Part shown: positions 40,603 to 49,788 of the stretch, piece by piece | Position numbering within the stretch: position 1 is the stretch's first letter | How the letters are laid out: the number at the start of each line of letters is the position of its first letter | Assembly (NCBI RefSeq): GCF_014205795.1 | Contig: NZ_JACHCN010000010.1 | Span: 62,001-126,000, forward strand | Source: Rhodanobacter sp. MP7CTX1 | GTDB lineage: Bacteria; Pseudomonadota; Gammaproteobacteria; Xanthomonadales; Rhodanobacteraceae | DNA: 64,000 bases | Direction: 5' to 3' | Made by a program: the position numbers and the translations under genes | The notes under the pieces: generated by a model | Told to the model about the DNA's origin: nothing | Seen by the model: the letters and a program-made list of their open reading frames with translations, nothing else | Databases searched by the model: none

Positions 40603-40971
40603 ATGTCCATGCATCGTCGTTTCGGATCACTCTTGTTCGCCGCAACCTGTGCGTTTGTCAGCATGTCAGCGTCAGCGCACGCCATCCTCGTTGACAGCAC
40701 ACCGAAGCCAAATGGCACGTTGGCCGCAGGCCACGTGGTACTGGTTTTCAAATACAACAGCAAGATCGATCAGGGCCGTTCGCGCCTTACCCTGATCAAA
40801 CCTGACCACAGCGAAACAGTGCTGGCAGTCGCTGCCAGCAGCAAGCTCAACGAATTGGACAGCAGCGCCGAACTTAGCGCAGGCGCCTATGTCATCCGCT
40901 GGCAGGCGCTTGCGCTGGATGGGCATATCACCCGTGGCGATGTGCCCTTCACTGTTGTCGCCAAACCTTGA
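40603..40971 (+). CDS. copC: CopC-domain periplasmic copper-binding protein
   Basis: A 122-residue exported protein with a signal peptide (MSMHRRFGSLLFAATCAFVSMSASA) and cleavage before HAILVDS, which leaves an N-terminal His as in copper-binding CopC proteins. The CopC signature includes HAILVDSTPKPNG and a C-terminal SWRW-like WQALALDGHITRGD. The conserved His of DGHITRG is a copper ligand. It is followed by a CopD-type gene, and both sit inside the hopanoid locus. GGAGA is seen 8 bases before the ATG. Confidence 0.85.
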   Translation: MSMHRRFGSLLFAATCAFVSMSASAHAILVDSTPKPNGTLAAGHVVLVFKYNSKIDQGRSRLTLIKPDHSETVLAVAASSKLNELDSSAELSAGAYVIRWQALALDGHITRGDVPFTVVAKP

Positions 40972-41058
40972 CCAGAGGAATCTTCAATCAAGCCGCATAG
41001 CTTGCGCCCCAGGAGTGGAATGACCGCCCATTTGAGTTTCTAGCCAGAGCGATCTCTC

Positions 41059-42714
41059 GTGGCCCTTCTCGTCGACATCTTCGGCTACCTCAGCATCATC
41101 CTGCACGGCCTGGTCATCGTGGCCCAGTCGATGACCCTGGGTGGCGTGATGTTCCTGGCCTTCCTGCTGCGTCCGTTCGCTGGTGTTCTGTCGCAGGGCA
41201 AGGAGTTGGAACGGCGCGTTGCGCGGCTGACCATGTTCAGCGCGCTGGGCCTCGTCCTGGCTGAGCTTGCTGGTAACGGGTTGCAGATTGCCGTGCTGAT
41301 GTCGACGGTGGATCTACCGTTGACCAACGTGATTCAGGCTTCCTTCGCGATCGCCGGCGCGGTCAAGATTTTCTGCGCGATCCTGCTGATTCCCTGCCTG
41401 AGCGCACGATTTTCGAGCTCACGCGTGGCTACGCTGCTTGCGCTGCTGATATGCGTAGCGGAACTGACAGCCGCCACGTTCACCACCCACGCCTATGCGC
41501 GTTTGAGTGACAACACACTGCTGCTCTTGGTGGAGGGGCTGCACCAGTTCGGCGCGGCTATATGGATCGGTGGCATTCCATGCTTTGTCTTGGTGCTTGG
41601 TCGGCTACACGATGCCGATGGCTGGCGTCTGGTGGGCGCGCGCTTTTCGCGCATGGCGATGATCGGTGTGGGCTGCATTGTGGTTTCCGGCGCCACCATG
41701 AGCGTGTTCTACATCGGCAGCCTGCAGGGTTTCTACGGGACGGCTTACGGCGTCATGGTAGGTGCCAAGATCGCCATGTTCCTCGCCCTGCTCGCACTGG
41801 GTTTCAGCAACTTTCTGGTGACGGAAAGGCTGCGCAAGAAGGAGGACGCGCCGGTGAAACGCCTGCGCCGCTTCGCCGAGATCGAGATCGGCATCGGCTT
41901 CACCATTTTTTTCGCCGCTGCCTCGCTGACGTCGGTGCCGCCGGCGGTCGATCTCACCACCGATCGGGTCAGCCTGCACGAGATCGCCGTACGCAATGCG
42001 CCTGCGTGGCCGCGATTCAGTTCACCGGACCACGATCAGCTGGCGGTTTCGCAATTGCAGGCACGCCTGGACGATGAAGCGGCGCATACCCAGCGCGCCG
42101 CCGCACTTGCCATCGTACCTGGCTCCGGCATCCCGCCACCGCGTAATGCGCAGGACATAGCCTGGTCGGAATACAACCACCATTGGGCCGGCGTTTTCGT
42201 CCTGCTTATCGGCTTGCTGGCTCTGCTTAATCGCGCCGGGGTCGGGTGGGCGAAACACTGGCCCCTGTTGTTTCTCGTCATGGCCGTCTTTCTGCTGGTG
42301 CGTTCGGATCCCGAAGTATGGCCCTTGGGCAGCGAGGGTTTCTGGGCCGCGTGGCGGGACGTAGAGGTCGCGCAGCATCGGTTCTTCGTACTGCTGATCC
42401 TGCTGTTCGGCATGTTCGAGTGGGCTGTACGTACGGGACGGCTGCACCATCCCAACGCGGCCCTGGTGTTTCCGCTGCTGGTTGCCGTCGGGGGCGCGAT
42501 GCTGTTGACGCACACCCACCAGATCTCCAACGTCAAGGATCAACTGCTGATCGAGCTGACGCATACGCCGCTGGCTCTGTCCGGGGTGGCGGCGGGCTGG
42601 GCTCGCTGGTTGGAGCTGCGCCTGCCCGGACGCGGTGGACGGATCGCCGGCTGGGTTTGGCCGGTGTGCTTTTTGTTGGTCGGCATCATCCTGCTTTGGT
42701 ATCGCGAAGCATGA
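41059..42714 (+). CDS. copD: CopD family copper-handling membrane protein
   Basis: A 551-residue protein with about twelve predicted helices. The N-terminal half has the CopD core with GLHQFGAAIWIGGIPC, the conserved His-containing helix, and FFAAASLTSVPPA. The C-terminal half has EYNHHWAGVFVLLIGLLAL and DVEVAQHRFFVLLILLFGM with possible metal-binding His. It may import or sequester copper together with CopC. GTG 41059 is the apparent start. Confidence 0.8.
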   Translation: MALLVDIFGYLSIILHGLVIVAQSMTLGGVMFLAFLLRPFAGVLSQGKELERRVARLTMFSALGLVLAELAGNGLQIAVLMSTVDLPLTNVIQASFAIAGAVKIFCAILLIPCLSARFSSSRVATLLALLICVAELTAATFTTHAYARLSDNTLLLLVEGLHQFGAAIWIGGIPCFVLVLGRLHDADGWRLVGARFSRMAMIGVGCIVVSGATMSVFYIGSLQGFYGTAYGVMVGAKIAMFLALLALGFSNFLVTERLRKKEDAPVKRLRRFAEIEIGIGFTIFFAAASLTSVPPAVDLTTDRVSLHEIAVRNAPAWPRFSSPDHDQLAVSQLQARLDDEAAHTQRAAALAIVPGSGIPPPRNAQDIAWSEYNHHWAGVFVLLIGLLALLNRAGVGWAKHWPLLFLVMAVFLLVRSDPEVWPLGSEGFWAAWRDVEVAQHRFFVLLILLFGMFEWAVRTGRLHHPNAALVFPLLVAVGGAMLLTHTHQISNVKDQLLIELTHTPLALSGVAAGWARWLELRLPGRGGRIAGWVWPVCFLLVGIILLWYREA

Positions 42715-42829
42715 AGACCAAAGCCAGATCCGCGGTGATAAAGTGACATGCCGGTTATCTGTACTCACTCTACCCAATCGTGATTCATGCCGTGATGCCC
42801 ATCACCTCGACGCCTATCTCGAGTACCCC

Positions 42830-43729
42830 ATGAACCTGATTTTCGAGCCCTCCACTTTCGGCACCCGCGTACCCGCCTATCTGCATCGGCTGGAACGCGC
42901 CATGGACAACTATCTGCCATCGGTTGACACGGACCCTGATCGGCTCCATCAGGCGATGCGCTACGCGTGCAGCGGCGGCAAACATCTACGCGCGCTGCTG
43001 ATTTACGCCAGCGGCGAAGCACTGGGCGCGGAGCCCGAACGACTCGATCCATCCGCTTGCGCCGTCGAATTCATCCACGCCTATTCGCTGGTACACGACG
43101 ATCTGCCCGGCATGGATAACGATGATCTGCGGCGCGGACATCCGACCGTGCACAAGGCCTACGACGAAGCGATCGCGATCCTGGTCGGCGATGCCCTGCA
43201 GACGCTTGCTTTCAACGTGCTGGCCAATGCCGATACGCTCGATGCGGAGCAGAAGGTCCGCATGATCAGTTGCCTGACGCTCGCTTCGGGCTCGCTGGGC
43301 ATGGCTGGAGGGCAAGCGGTAGACATGACCTCGGAAGGCTGCACGCTGAGTATCGGGCAACTGGAATCGCTGCATGGCCGCAAGACCGGCGCACTCATCC
43401 GCGCCGCCTGCCAGCTTGCCGGCATCGCGGCGCAAGCGTCCGACCCCGTGCAGCATGCACTCGATCACTACGGGAACTGTGTTGGTTTGGCCTTCCAGAT
43501 CCAGGACGACGTGCTGGACCAGATCGCCGACACGGCGACACTGGGCAAGACGGCGGGCAAGGACCTCGCTCAGCACAAGTCCACCTTCCCCTCCGTGCTT
43601 GGGCTGGGGCAGGCGCAGCGTCGTGCCGGCGCTTTGTTCAATGAAGCGCGCAGTGCTGCCCGCCGTATCTCCCGTCATCCGGAGTCGCTGCTATGGCTCT
43701 CCGATTACATCCAGCAGCGCGATCACTAG
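42830..43729 (+). CDS. ispA: Farnesyl diphosphate synthase
   Basis: A 299-residue trans-prenyltransferase. First Asp-rich motif DDLPGMD with downstream DDLRRG, second DDVLD in FQIQDDVLDQIAD. The GGKHLRALLIYA segment is typical of the FPP/GPP synthase family; the residues before the first Asp-rich motif (EFIHAYSLVH) favour a C15 product. ATG 42830 begins MNLIFEPS. It should supply FPP for the squalene synthase and closes the isoprenoid-hopanoid region. Confidence 0.9.
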   Translation: MNLIFEPSTFGTRVPAYLHRLERAMDNYLPSVDTDPDRLHQAMRYACSGGKHLRALLIYASGEALGAEPERLDPSACAVEFIHAYSLVHDDLPGMDNDDLRRGHPTVHKAYDEAIAILVGDALQTLAFNVLANADTLDAEQKVRMISCLTLASGSLGMAGGQAVDMTSEGCTLSIGQLESLHGRKTGALIRAACQLAGIAAQASDPVQHALDHYGNCVGLAFQIQDDVLDQIADTATLGKTAGKDLAQHKSTFPSVLGLGQAQRRAGALFNEARSAARRISRHPESLLWLSDYIQQRDH

Positions 43730-43838
43730 GAACAGGCCAGCAGGCTCGTGGGGAGGATGGGTGGCGCTTGAACAGCTAAACGGGACGGCTGCCTTCGCGT
43801 AAGGTGACAGGCACCATGCGGAGAATGATCGTCACATG

Positions 43839-43973
43839 ATGCATTCCCGGAGACGGTGGGCCCGTGCGCAGCGGTTGTGCAGGGACGCGGATGCGGCGCT
43901 TTATCGAGCCAAACGCGGCGGACGCAATCGCGTCATCGCCGATACCGAGGACGAGAACCTGGTCGACGTCTGA
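43839..43973 (+). pseudogene. Remnant of a diguanylate cyclase GGDEF domain C-terminus
   Basis: A 44-codon frame from ATG 43839 ends with DADAALYRAKRGGRNRV and a short tail, the signature end of a GGDEF domain. The GGDEF core and everything before it are missing, so this is a leftover of a deleted diguanylate cyclase. The rest of the 43730-44179 gap shows nothing I can assign. Confidence 0.7.
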
Positions 43974-44179
43974 AACGCCTGGACGACGCACTTCTCTGGC
44001 GCGCACGACGCATCCCGGCAGATCGTCGAAAGTTCCATCACCGTTGCCACGGCAGAATCACACGGGTCACACTTCATCAACAAACCATCGAGTGCATTAA
44101 GTCAGATGTCGTGAGACATGGCTCCCATCGCCTGGCTAGGCTCCCCTCCTCTGCCATGCAATTAGACGGATCCCCCCAA

Positions 44180-44206
44180 AGCCCGCAGATTCCCCTTCTG
44201 CGGGCT
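44180..44206 (-). terminator. Intrinsic terminator after the first S53 protease
   Basis: A 10-base-pair stem (AGCCCGCAGA with TCTGCGGGCT) with a seven-base loop lies 45 bases past the protease stop. On the minus strand it is followed by a short T stretch (TTTGGGG); a plus-strand CTTTG tract makes it possibly bidirectional. Confidence 0.6.
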
Positions 44207-44250
44207 CTTTGTGCCAAAGGCTCCCCTCAAACGCTTGATGCGACGCTCAA

Positions 44251-46608
44251 TCAGGGAACCGACGATGGAGCAGCAACGCTGACGAGTGCACGCCAGGCGG
44301 TCAGCAGGTTGGTCGCATTCACGGAACCCAGTCCCGAGGTAAAGCTCCAACCCGGTTGCGCCGAATAGGCCGCGTTGCCCGCGGTGTACGTGGTCGGCGA
44401 GGCATTCTGACTGGTCAGCCCGACTTGCAGCTGACTCCCCGCTCCCCATGGCGAAATGGTATCGAAGAAATAGCAGTTGGCCGTGGTAAACGAGCCCAGA
44501 TCCTCATAGCACTCGCTGGAGATCGAGCCGCGCGTGATGTTGTGGAACACGCAATTGCCGGTGCCCTTGGTGCCGTTGTCGGCATTGCAGATACCCAGGC
44601 TCGCGGGTACAGGACCGGTCGCATTTCCGTACTCCTTTGCAGCAAGCGCATAGAGCGTGGGAGCGACGTTGCCCTGATCGACGTTCAGGCCATGCGCGGC
44701 AAGCCCCTGATCGATCAGTGCCTGGATGCCCGCAAACATGGGTGTCGCCAATGACGTGCCGCCGCTCAAGGCGACCGGACTATTGAAGTCGGGCGAGCAG
44801 GGGTAGTTCGACGTGCAAGTGATGACCCATGTGTGACCACCGTAGGAGCCCGCGAACAACGAGACATCAGGCAGGTCGCGCGACTGGTCCTGGGCGGCAT
44901 TGTGGATCTGCTTCTGCCATGCCGGCTTGGCGTCTACCGACGACGGGCCACCGCTACCGGCCTCAGACGTCAGGTAGTGGCCAGCGAGATCCCACTGCAG
45001 ATCGTACGTGCAGAATGCAACACCGTTGCTGAAACCGGCTGCTTTTGCGGCGACCGTGTTGCCGCATGAGTTGTTCCAGGGGATCTCGGGCACATACGAC
45101 AGTGCCGATCCACCCACCGCGCTGGGCGGCCTCGCTGCAAAATACGCGCTGGTGGTGCCATCGAGCACATCAGCCAGGTCGGTGCCGCCCACACCGGTGA
45201 CGTGCGGCGAGGTGGCGAGCGAACTGGCATCCACGGCTGAATTGCCCTGGCCACCATTGATCAGCCCGCCATTGAAGCTCGGGTTGGACCCGCTATCGCC
45301 AGTCGCGACAAACACCGAGATGCCTTCCGCATCCGCCTGTGCCCACATCAGATCGATCGCTGTCTTGCTGGCGCTGTCGGTGAAGTACTCGCCGTAACCG
45401 TAGCTCGCGCTGATGATGTCTGGACGCGCGCCGCCGTTGATCAGGTTGCTCGCAGCGATGAATACGCCGCCAAAAAAGTTGCTGGTGGCAGACACGAAGC
45501 CGGGTTCGAAATCGGAACAGCTCGCTACCACGATGTTCGCGCCAGGCGCGATTGCGGTAGCCCATTCGGCATCGAGCAGCGTCTCGCCATCGTCTCCACT
45601 GTAGCCAAACACCGCATTCGGATCGAAACAGTTGTTTGCTCCACTCGACGGAGCGGGGTTGATCTGCGCGAAGGTGCCGCCGTACTGGCCGAGATCGAAC
45701 ACGCCGACAAAGTTGTACCAGTCGCCGGGCACCATGTCATTGTCTTCGACCACCGCAATGGTGATGCCCTTACCCGTGATGCCGCTGGCGCGGAGAGGCT
45801 TGATGCCATACATCGTGGTCATGTCATTCGGCACCAGGCCGCGCTGACCTGGCGCAAAGGTAACCGCCTGTCCGATAGGGTTGCCGGCAGCCGACGTGCT
45901 TTTGTCTACGGGAAAAAAACTCTTCTTCGACGCATCCCATTGGGCGACATTCGACTTCTTGTGGAAGGCCGTCGCATGCAGGTCAGTCAGCCCCATGACA
46001 CCCGCCACGACGGGTTGCAGCGCAGACGGGATGCTGATGTCGGTGGCATTGGCGAGGTGCGGGGCTCCCTGGATCGTATAGATGGCCTCCTGTGTGTGGA
46101 ACGCCTCGCTCACCTGGGCAGCCGTACCGCTGAAATCAATCTGCGTCTTGTTCGGGTAGACGCTGTTGACCGTAAAGCCCTGCGAACTCAACCAGGCGGT
46201 TACCGCCGCGACGTCGCTGTCGACAACGCCGAACGCCTCGCCAAACTGCCCGGGCGTCAGCCACTGCTGGAACCGGGAAGACTGGGGATTGTGCTGGTTG
46301 GCAATCAGCTGCTCCATCGCTGCCTGACGCGCCGCACTGGGCTTGAGCACAAGCTGCAAATGATTCATGCCAGTCGAGCCAGCAAGTGGGGTGCTGGCTT
46401 GTGCCCGCCCGAGCATGCCCAGATGCGTATTCGAAATGGCGGTGACGTCGCCGTTGATGACGGCGCGCGTAACCCTCGGCGCTTCCGAAACGCTGATGCC
46501 CGCCAGCGCGTTGCTGGCTGAAGCGGGTGACTGCGCAAACGACATCCCGGGGGCACCGGCAAGTGCTGCAGCAATGTACGCGCTCAATATGAAATGCCGC
46601 TGTTTCAT
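44251..46608 (-). CDS. S53 family (sedolisin/pseudomonalisin-type) acid protease
   Basis: A 785-residue secreted serine-carboxyl protease, active at low pH in the family. Signal peptide residues 1-26 (end AQS); a prodomain up to about 250; catalytic domain after. Glu-Asp-Asp-Ser are visible: E342 and D346 in GETLLDAEW, oxyanion Asp D438 in ATGDSGS, nucleophile S619 in SGGTSLATP. It likely matures by autocleavage and acts outside the cell or in the periplasm. ATG 46608 has GAGG upstream. It follows its paralogue by 52 bases, so the two are probably co-transcribed. Confidence 0.9.
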   Translation of the reverse strand: MKQRHFILSAYIAAALAGAPGMSFAQSPASASNALAGISVSEAPRVTRAVINGDVTAISNTHLGMLGRAQASTPLAGSTGMNHLQLVLKPSAARQAAMEQLIANQHNPQSSRFQQWLTPGQFGEAFGVVDSDVAAVTAWLSSQGFTVNSVYPNKTQIDFSGTAAQVSEAFHTQEAIYTIQGAPHLANATDISIPSALQPVVAGVMGLTDLHATAFHKKSNVAQWDASKKSFFPVDKSTSAAGNPIGQAVTFAPGQRGLVPNDMTTMYGIKPLRASGITGKGITIAVVEDNDMVPGDWYNFVGVFDLGQYGGTFAQINPAPSSGANNCFDPNAVFGYSGDDGETLLDAEWATAIAPGANIVVASCSDFEPGFVSATSNFFGGVFIAASNLINGGARPDIISASYGYGEYFTDSASKTAIDLMWAQADAEGISVFVATGDSGSNPSFNGGLINGGQGNSAVDASSLATSPHVTGVGGTDLADVLDGTTSAYFAARPPSAVGGSALSYVPEIPWNNSCGNTVAAKAAGFSNGVAFCTYDLQWDLAGHYLTSEAGSGGPSSVDAKPAWQKQIHNAAQDQSRDLPDVSLFAGSYGGHTWVITCTSNYPCSPDFNSPVALSGGTSLATPMFAGIQALIDQGLAAHGLNVDQGNVAPTLYALAAKEYGNATGPVPASLGICNADNGTKGTGNCVFHNITRGSISSECYEDLGSFTTANCYFFDTISPWGAGSQLQVGLTSQNASPTTYTAGNAAYSAQPGWSFTSGLGSVNATNLLTAWRALVSVAAPSSVP

Positions 46609-46660
46609 GATGAAACCTCAAGATAGGTCGATCAAAGGTGGATGCCTGAGCGTCTCGGCG

Positions 46661-48991
46661 TTATGGCGAAACCGGTGCGTGAACATAGGCTCGCCAGGCG
46701 GTCAACAGATTCCCGACATTCACCGAACCCAGGCCCGTAGCGAAGCTCCAGCCGGGCTGGGCTGCATAAGCTTCGTTGTTCACCCCGTAACTCGTGGGCG
46801 CTCCATTGATCGTGGTCAATCCCAGGGTTTCGACGCCATACCCATAAGGATCGAGCGAACCGTAGAAATAGCAGTTGGAGGTGTCAGCCCCGCCTTGAAA
46901 GCTTATGCACTGCGTAGAGATCGACCCGCGCGTGGTGTTGTGAAAGACACAATTCGCCGTACCGTTGTTACCGTTATCGGCGTTGCATGCTGCAAGGCTC
47001 GCCGGTGCCGGGCCAGTGGGGCCGCCGTATTCCTGCGCGGCGAGCGCATACAGTGTCGGCGCGGCATTGCCCTGATCTGCCGTTAGACCACTCATCGCAA
47101 TGCCCTGGTCAATCAATGCCTGGACGCCCGCGAACATCGGTGCAGCCAGCGAATTGGCGGTGATCAGCAATGGTGCTCCTGCAGTGAAGTTCGGCGTGCA
47201 TGGGTTGTAACCGGAGCAAATAACGAGGCCGGTGTCGCCGGCGTACGAGCCACCGAAAAGCGACACGTCCGGCACGTCGCGCGACTGGTCCTGCGCGGCG
47301 TTGTAGACGATGCGCTGCCAGGCCGGTTTACTGTCCACCACCGAGGCGCCACCGCCGGTTGCGACCGACGTTACATAATTGGCGTTGGGATCCTGCGTGA
47401 GCAGCAACTTACACAAGCTGAGTGCACTCGAAAAGCCATTGGCCTTGGCAACCACGCTGTTGCCGCAGGAATTGTTCCAGGGAATCTCCGGCACGTAACC
47501 TAGCGCGCTCCCGTATACGGCGTTCGGCGTGCTGCTGAAGTATTGACTGGTGGTGCCGTCCAGCTCATCCGCAAGATCGGTCCCGCCCACCGCGGTTACG
47601 TAGGGCGAGCTGGCGACGGAAGCCACCGACGGGCCTGACGCGGTGATGGTGCTCCCGCTGAAATCCGCATTGGTGCCGGAGCCACCCGTGCCAGTGAACA
47701 CCGATATGCCCTCGGAGTCCGCTTGCGCCGTCACCAGGTCGATCGCCGTCTTGCTAGCGCTATCTGTCTGGTCCTCAGCGTAGTAGCCGGGGTAGTTGAA
47801 GCTCACGATGTCCGGCCGAATAGCTCCATTGACCAGATTGGTGGTCGCGATGAACAGGCCGCCGTAGACATTCGGGGTGGCGGGTTGGAACGTGCTCGTA
47901 AAGCTCGAGCAGTAGGCGACCTCGATACGTGCCCCCGGCGCGATGGCTGTGGCCGCCTCCAGATCTTCAGCCGACGAATAGTTTTCGGACGGTTGACCGG
48001 ACTGCTGGCCAGCGTAGCAATTGTTTAGCGCGCCCACCTGAGGCGTGAACTGCCGGAACGTGCCTCCAAAGATGCCCAGTTGGAACTGACTGACAAAATT
48101 GCTCCAGTCGCCCGGCAACGCCGGTGAAACTTCAACGAGAGCGATGGTGATGCCCTTTCCGGTCACGCCGTGCTGGCGGATGGTGGAGATCCCATACATT
48201 TTGGCAAGGTCGTAGGGCACCAGGCCTCTGGTGCCACGCAATCCCCCCGGGCCTACAGTCATCGCATGCGCTTGTGACGCCGCGGCGCCAGCCAGGTCGA
48301 ACCGATGAGTGGCAGGGTTCCACTTTGCGGCGGAAGGCACCGTAGGTTTGGTCCCTGGGCGCTCGCTCAGACCCACCACTCCGGCAATGACCGGCTGCAA
48401 CGCTGCCGGCACACTGATATCGGCAGCATTGGCGAGGTAAGAGCTGCCATCCCTGAGCTTGTAGACGTTTTCCTGGGTGTTGAAGGCCTGGTTGACCTGC
48501 GCCGCGGTACCGCTGAAATCGATCTGCATCTTGTTCGGGTAAACGCCATTGACGGTAAACCCTGCGGAGGTAAGCCAGCTCGTTATCGCCGCAATGTCGC
48601 CATCTACAACACCGAATGCCTCACCAAACTGCTGCGGCGTCAGCCAATGTTGAAATTGAGCTGACTCGGGATTGTGTTGATTGGTGATGTTGGCCGCCAG
48701 CTGTGCCGTGCGCGGCGCGCTGCGCTGGAGCACCAGTTGAAGATGGTTCATCGCGGTCGAGCTCGACAACGACGTACTCGAAGTTGCCTGAGCAACAACG
48801 CCCTGCGGATGCGTTTTCGGAATCGTCACCAAGCGGCTGCCCGTAACTGTCTGAGTAACCCGCGCAGCTTCGTTGACGCTCATGGCAGCGGTAGCTGATC
48901 CATCACTCGCCGGCTGCGCTTGCAGCAAGCCAGGTACGCCAATCAGCGCTGCGGCGATGGCCGCGCCGAGAATGAAAGAGTGTTGCTTCAT
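46661..48991 (-). CDS. S53-like protein with degraded catalytic residues
   Basis: A 776-residue paralogue of the adjacent protease with the same signal-prodomain-catalytic domain layout. Alignment by hand gives S339 at the catalytic Glu, D343 kept, G437 at the oxyanion Asp (GTGGSGT) and S614 kept in TANSLAAP, where the neighbour has SGGTSLATP. Two of the four catalytic residues are therefore missing, so it is probably not an active protease. The frame is long and intact, so it is not simply decaying. ATG 48991 begins MKQHSFILGAAIAAALIGVPG; an in-frame extension upstream is unlikely. Confidence 0.85.
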   Translation of the reverse strand: MKQHSFILGAAIAAALIGVPGLLQAQPASDGSATAAMSVNEAARVTQTVTGSRLVTIPKTHPQGVVAQATSSTSLSSSTAMNHLQLVLQRSAPRTAQLAANITNQHNPESAQFQHWLTPQQFGEAFGVVDGDIAAITSWLTSAGFTVNGVYPNKMQIDFSGTAAQVNQAFNTQENVYKLRDGSSYLANAADISVPAALQPVIAGVVGLSERPGTKPTVPSAAKWNPATHRFDLAGAAASQAHAMTVGPGGLRGTRGLVPYDLAKMYGISTIRQHGVTGKGITIALVEVSPALPGDWSNFVSQFQLGIFGGTFRQFTPQVGALNNCYAGQQSGQPSENYSSAEDLEAATAIAPGARIEVAYCSSFTSTFQPATPNVYGGLFIATTNLVNGAIRPDIVSFNYPGYYAEDQTDSASKTAIDLVTAQADSEGISVFTGTGGSGTNADFSGSTITASGPSVASVASSPYVTAVGGTDLADELDGTTSQYFSSTPNAVYGSALGYVPEIPWNNSCGNSVVAKANGFSSALSLCKLLLTQDPNANYVTSVATGGGASVVDSKPAWQRIVYNAAQDQSRDVPDVSLFGGSYAGDTGLVICSGYNPCTPNFTAGAPLLITANSLAAPMFAGVQALIDQGIAMSGLTADQGNAAPTLYALAAQEYGGPTGPAPASLAACNADNGNNGTANCVFHNTTRGSISTQCISFQGGADTSNCYFYGSLDPYGYGVETLGLTTINGAPTSYGVNNEAYAAQPGWSFATGLGSVNVGNLLTAWRAYVHAPVSP

Positions 48992-49788
48992 GACGAAACC
49001 CCATCGAAAGGTGATCAAAATTGATAGTTCCCCCTGATTCACTTGCGTGAACCTTTGAGTCATGCCGCGCGCTGGCGGTGCCCCCCCTTGGCACATTCAA
49101 CCAATGCATGCCCCTGATGTCTCACGACGCGTGATGGCTCCCACACCGGCCACCCGCACCCGCCATCCGAATCGACAGACTCTCCCCTGCTCTGCGACCT
49201 TCCCCAAACGTGGCGAGATGGCCGAGTGTCTGCTTAACGCAGTGGCTCATCAATAGGAGACAGCGATGCATTTATCTCTCTGATGTAAGTGCATCACCTG
49301 TCAAGTCACTACCAACGACGCTGGTACCCCCTGTCGTCGTTGCATTGGCTAGCCACGGCAGCGGTTACCTCGCCACCGGACGCCTTGTGCGCAGGTAGGC
49401 AGCGGTTGTCACGGCAGAACGAGCGAGCGCAGCCCGCATTCGGATCGAGGGCATCCCGCGCAAGGCCATCGCTGAGCACGTCGCCGTCATACCCCAAAAA
49501 CAGGTGACCGTCAGGGAACGAGCCGCCTTACTCAACACGCGGACCGCCGGAGTCGCCGCGTCAACGATGCCTGCAGATACTGGCGACGCACAGAATCTGC
49601 CCTTCGTCGCCGCCGACCGATGGCCTTACTGGCCTCCACAGAAAAAGCCACCCAACGGATCGACCACGAGCGCGCTGCAGGGCGGCGACGATCATGATGC
49701 TCGTCCTCAATCGCACTGGCCTGATCCAGGACAATCACTGCCGAGCGGTAGATTCTGGCGCGCATGACGCGCCTTCATTGGCAGAGCG
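48992..49788. other. Gene-poor gap between S53 pair and chimera gene
   Basis: About 800 bases with no convincing gene. Short open frames here do not resemble known families on either strand. It should hold the promoter of the S53 pair on the minus strand. I see no tRNA or clear repeat in it. Confidence 0.4.

Noticed and set aside
49504-49767. Possible gene of 87 codons in the gap before the chimera
   Set aside because: No family resemblance, no clear ribosome-binding site, and other frames are equally open.
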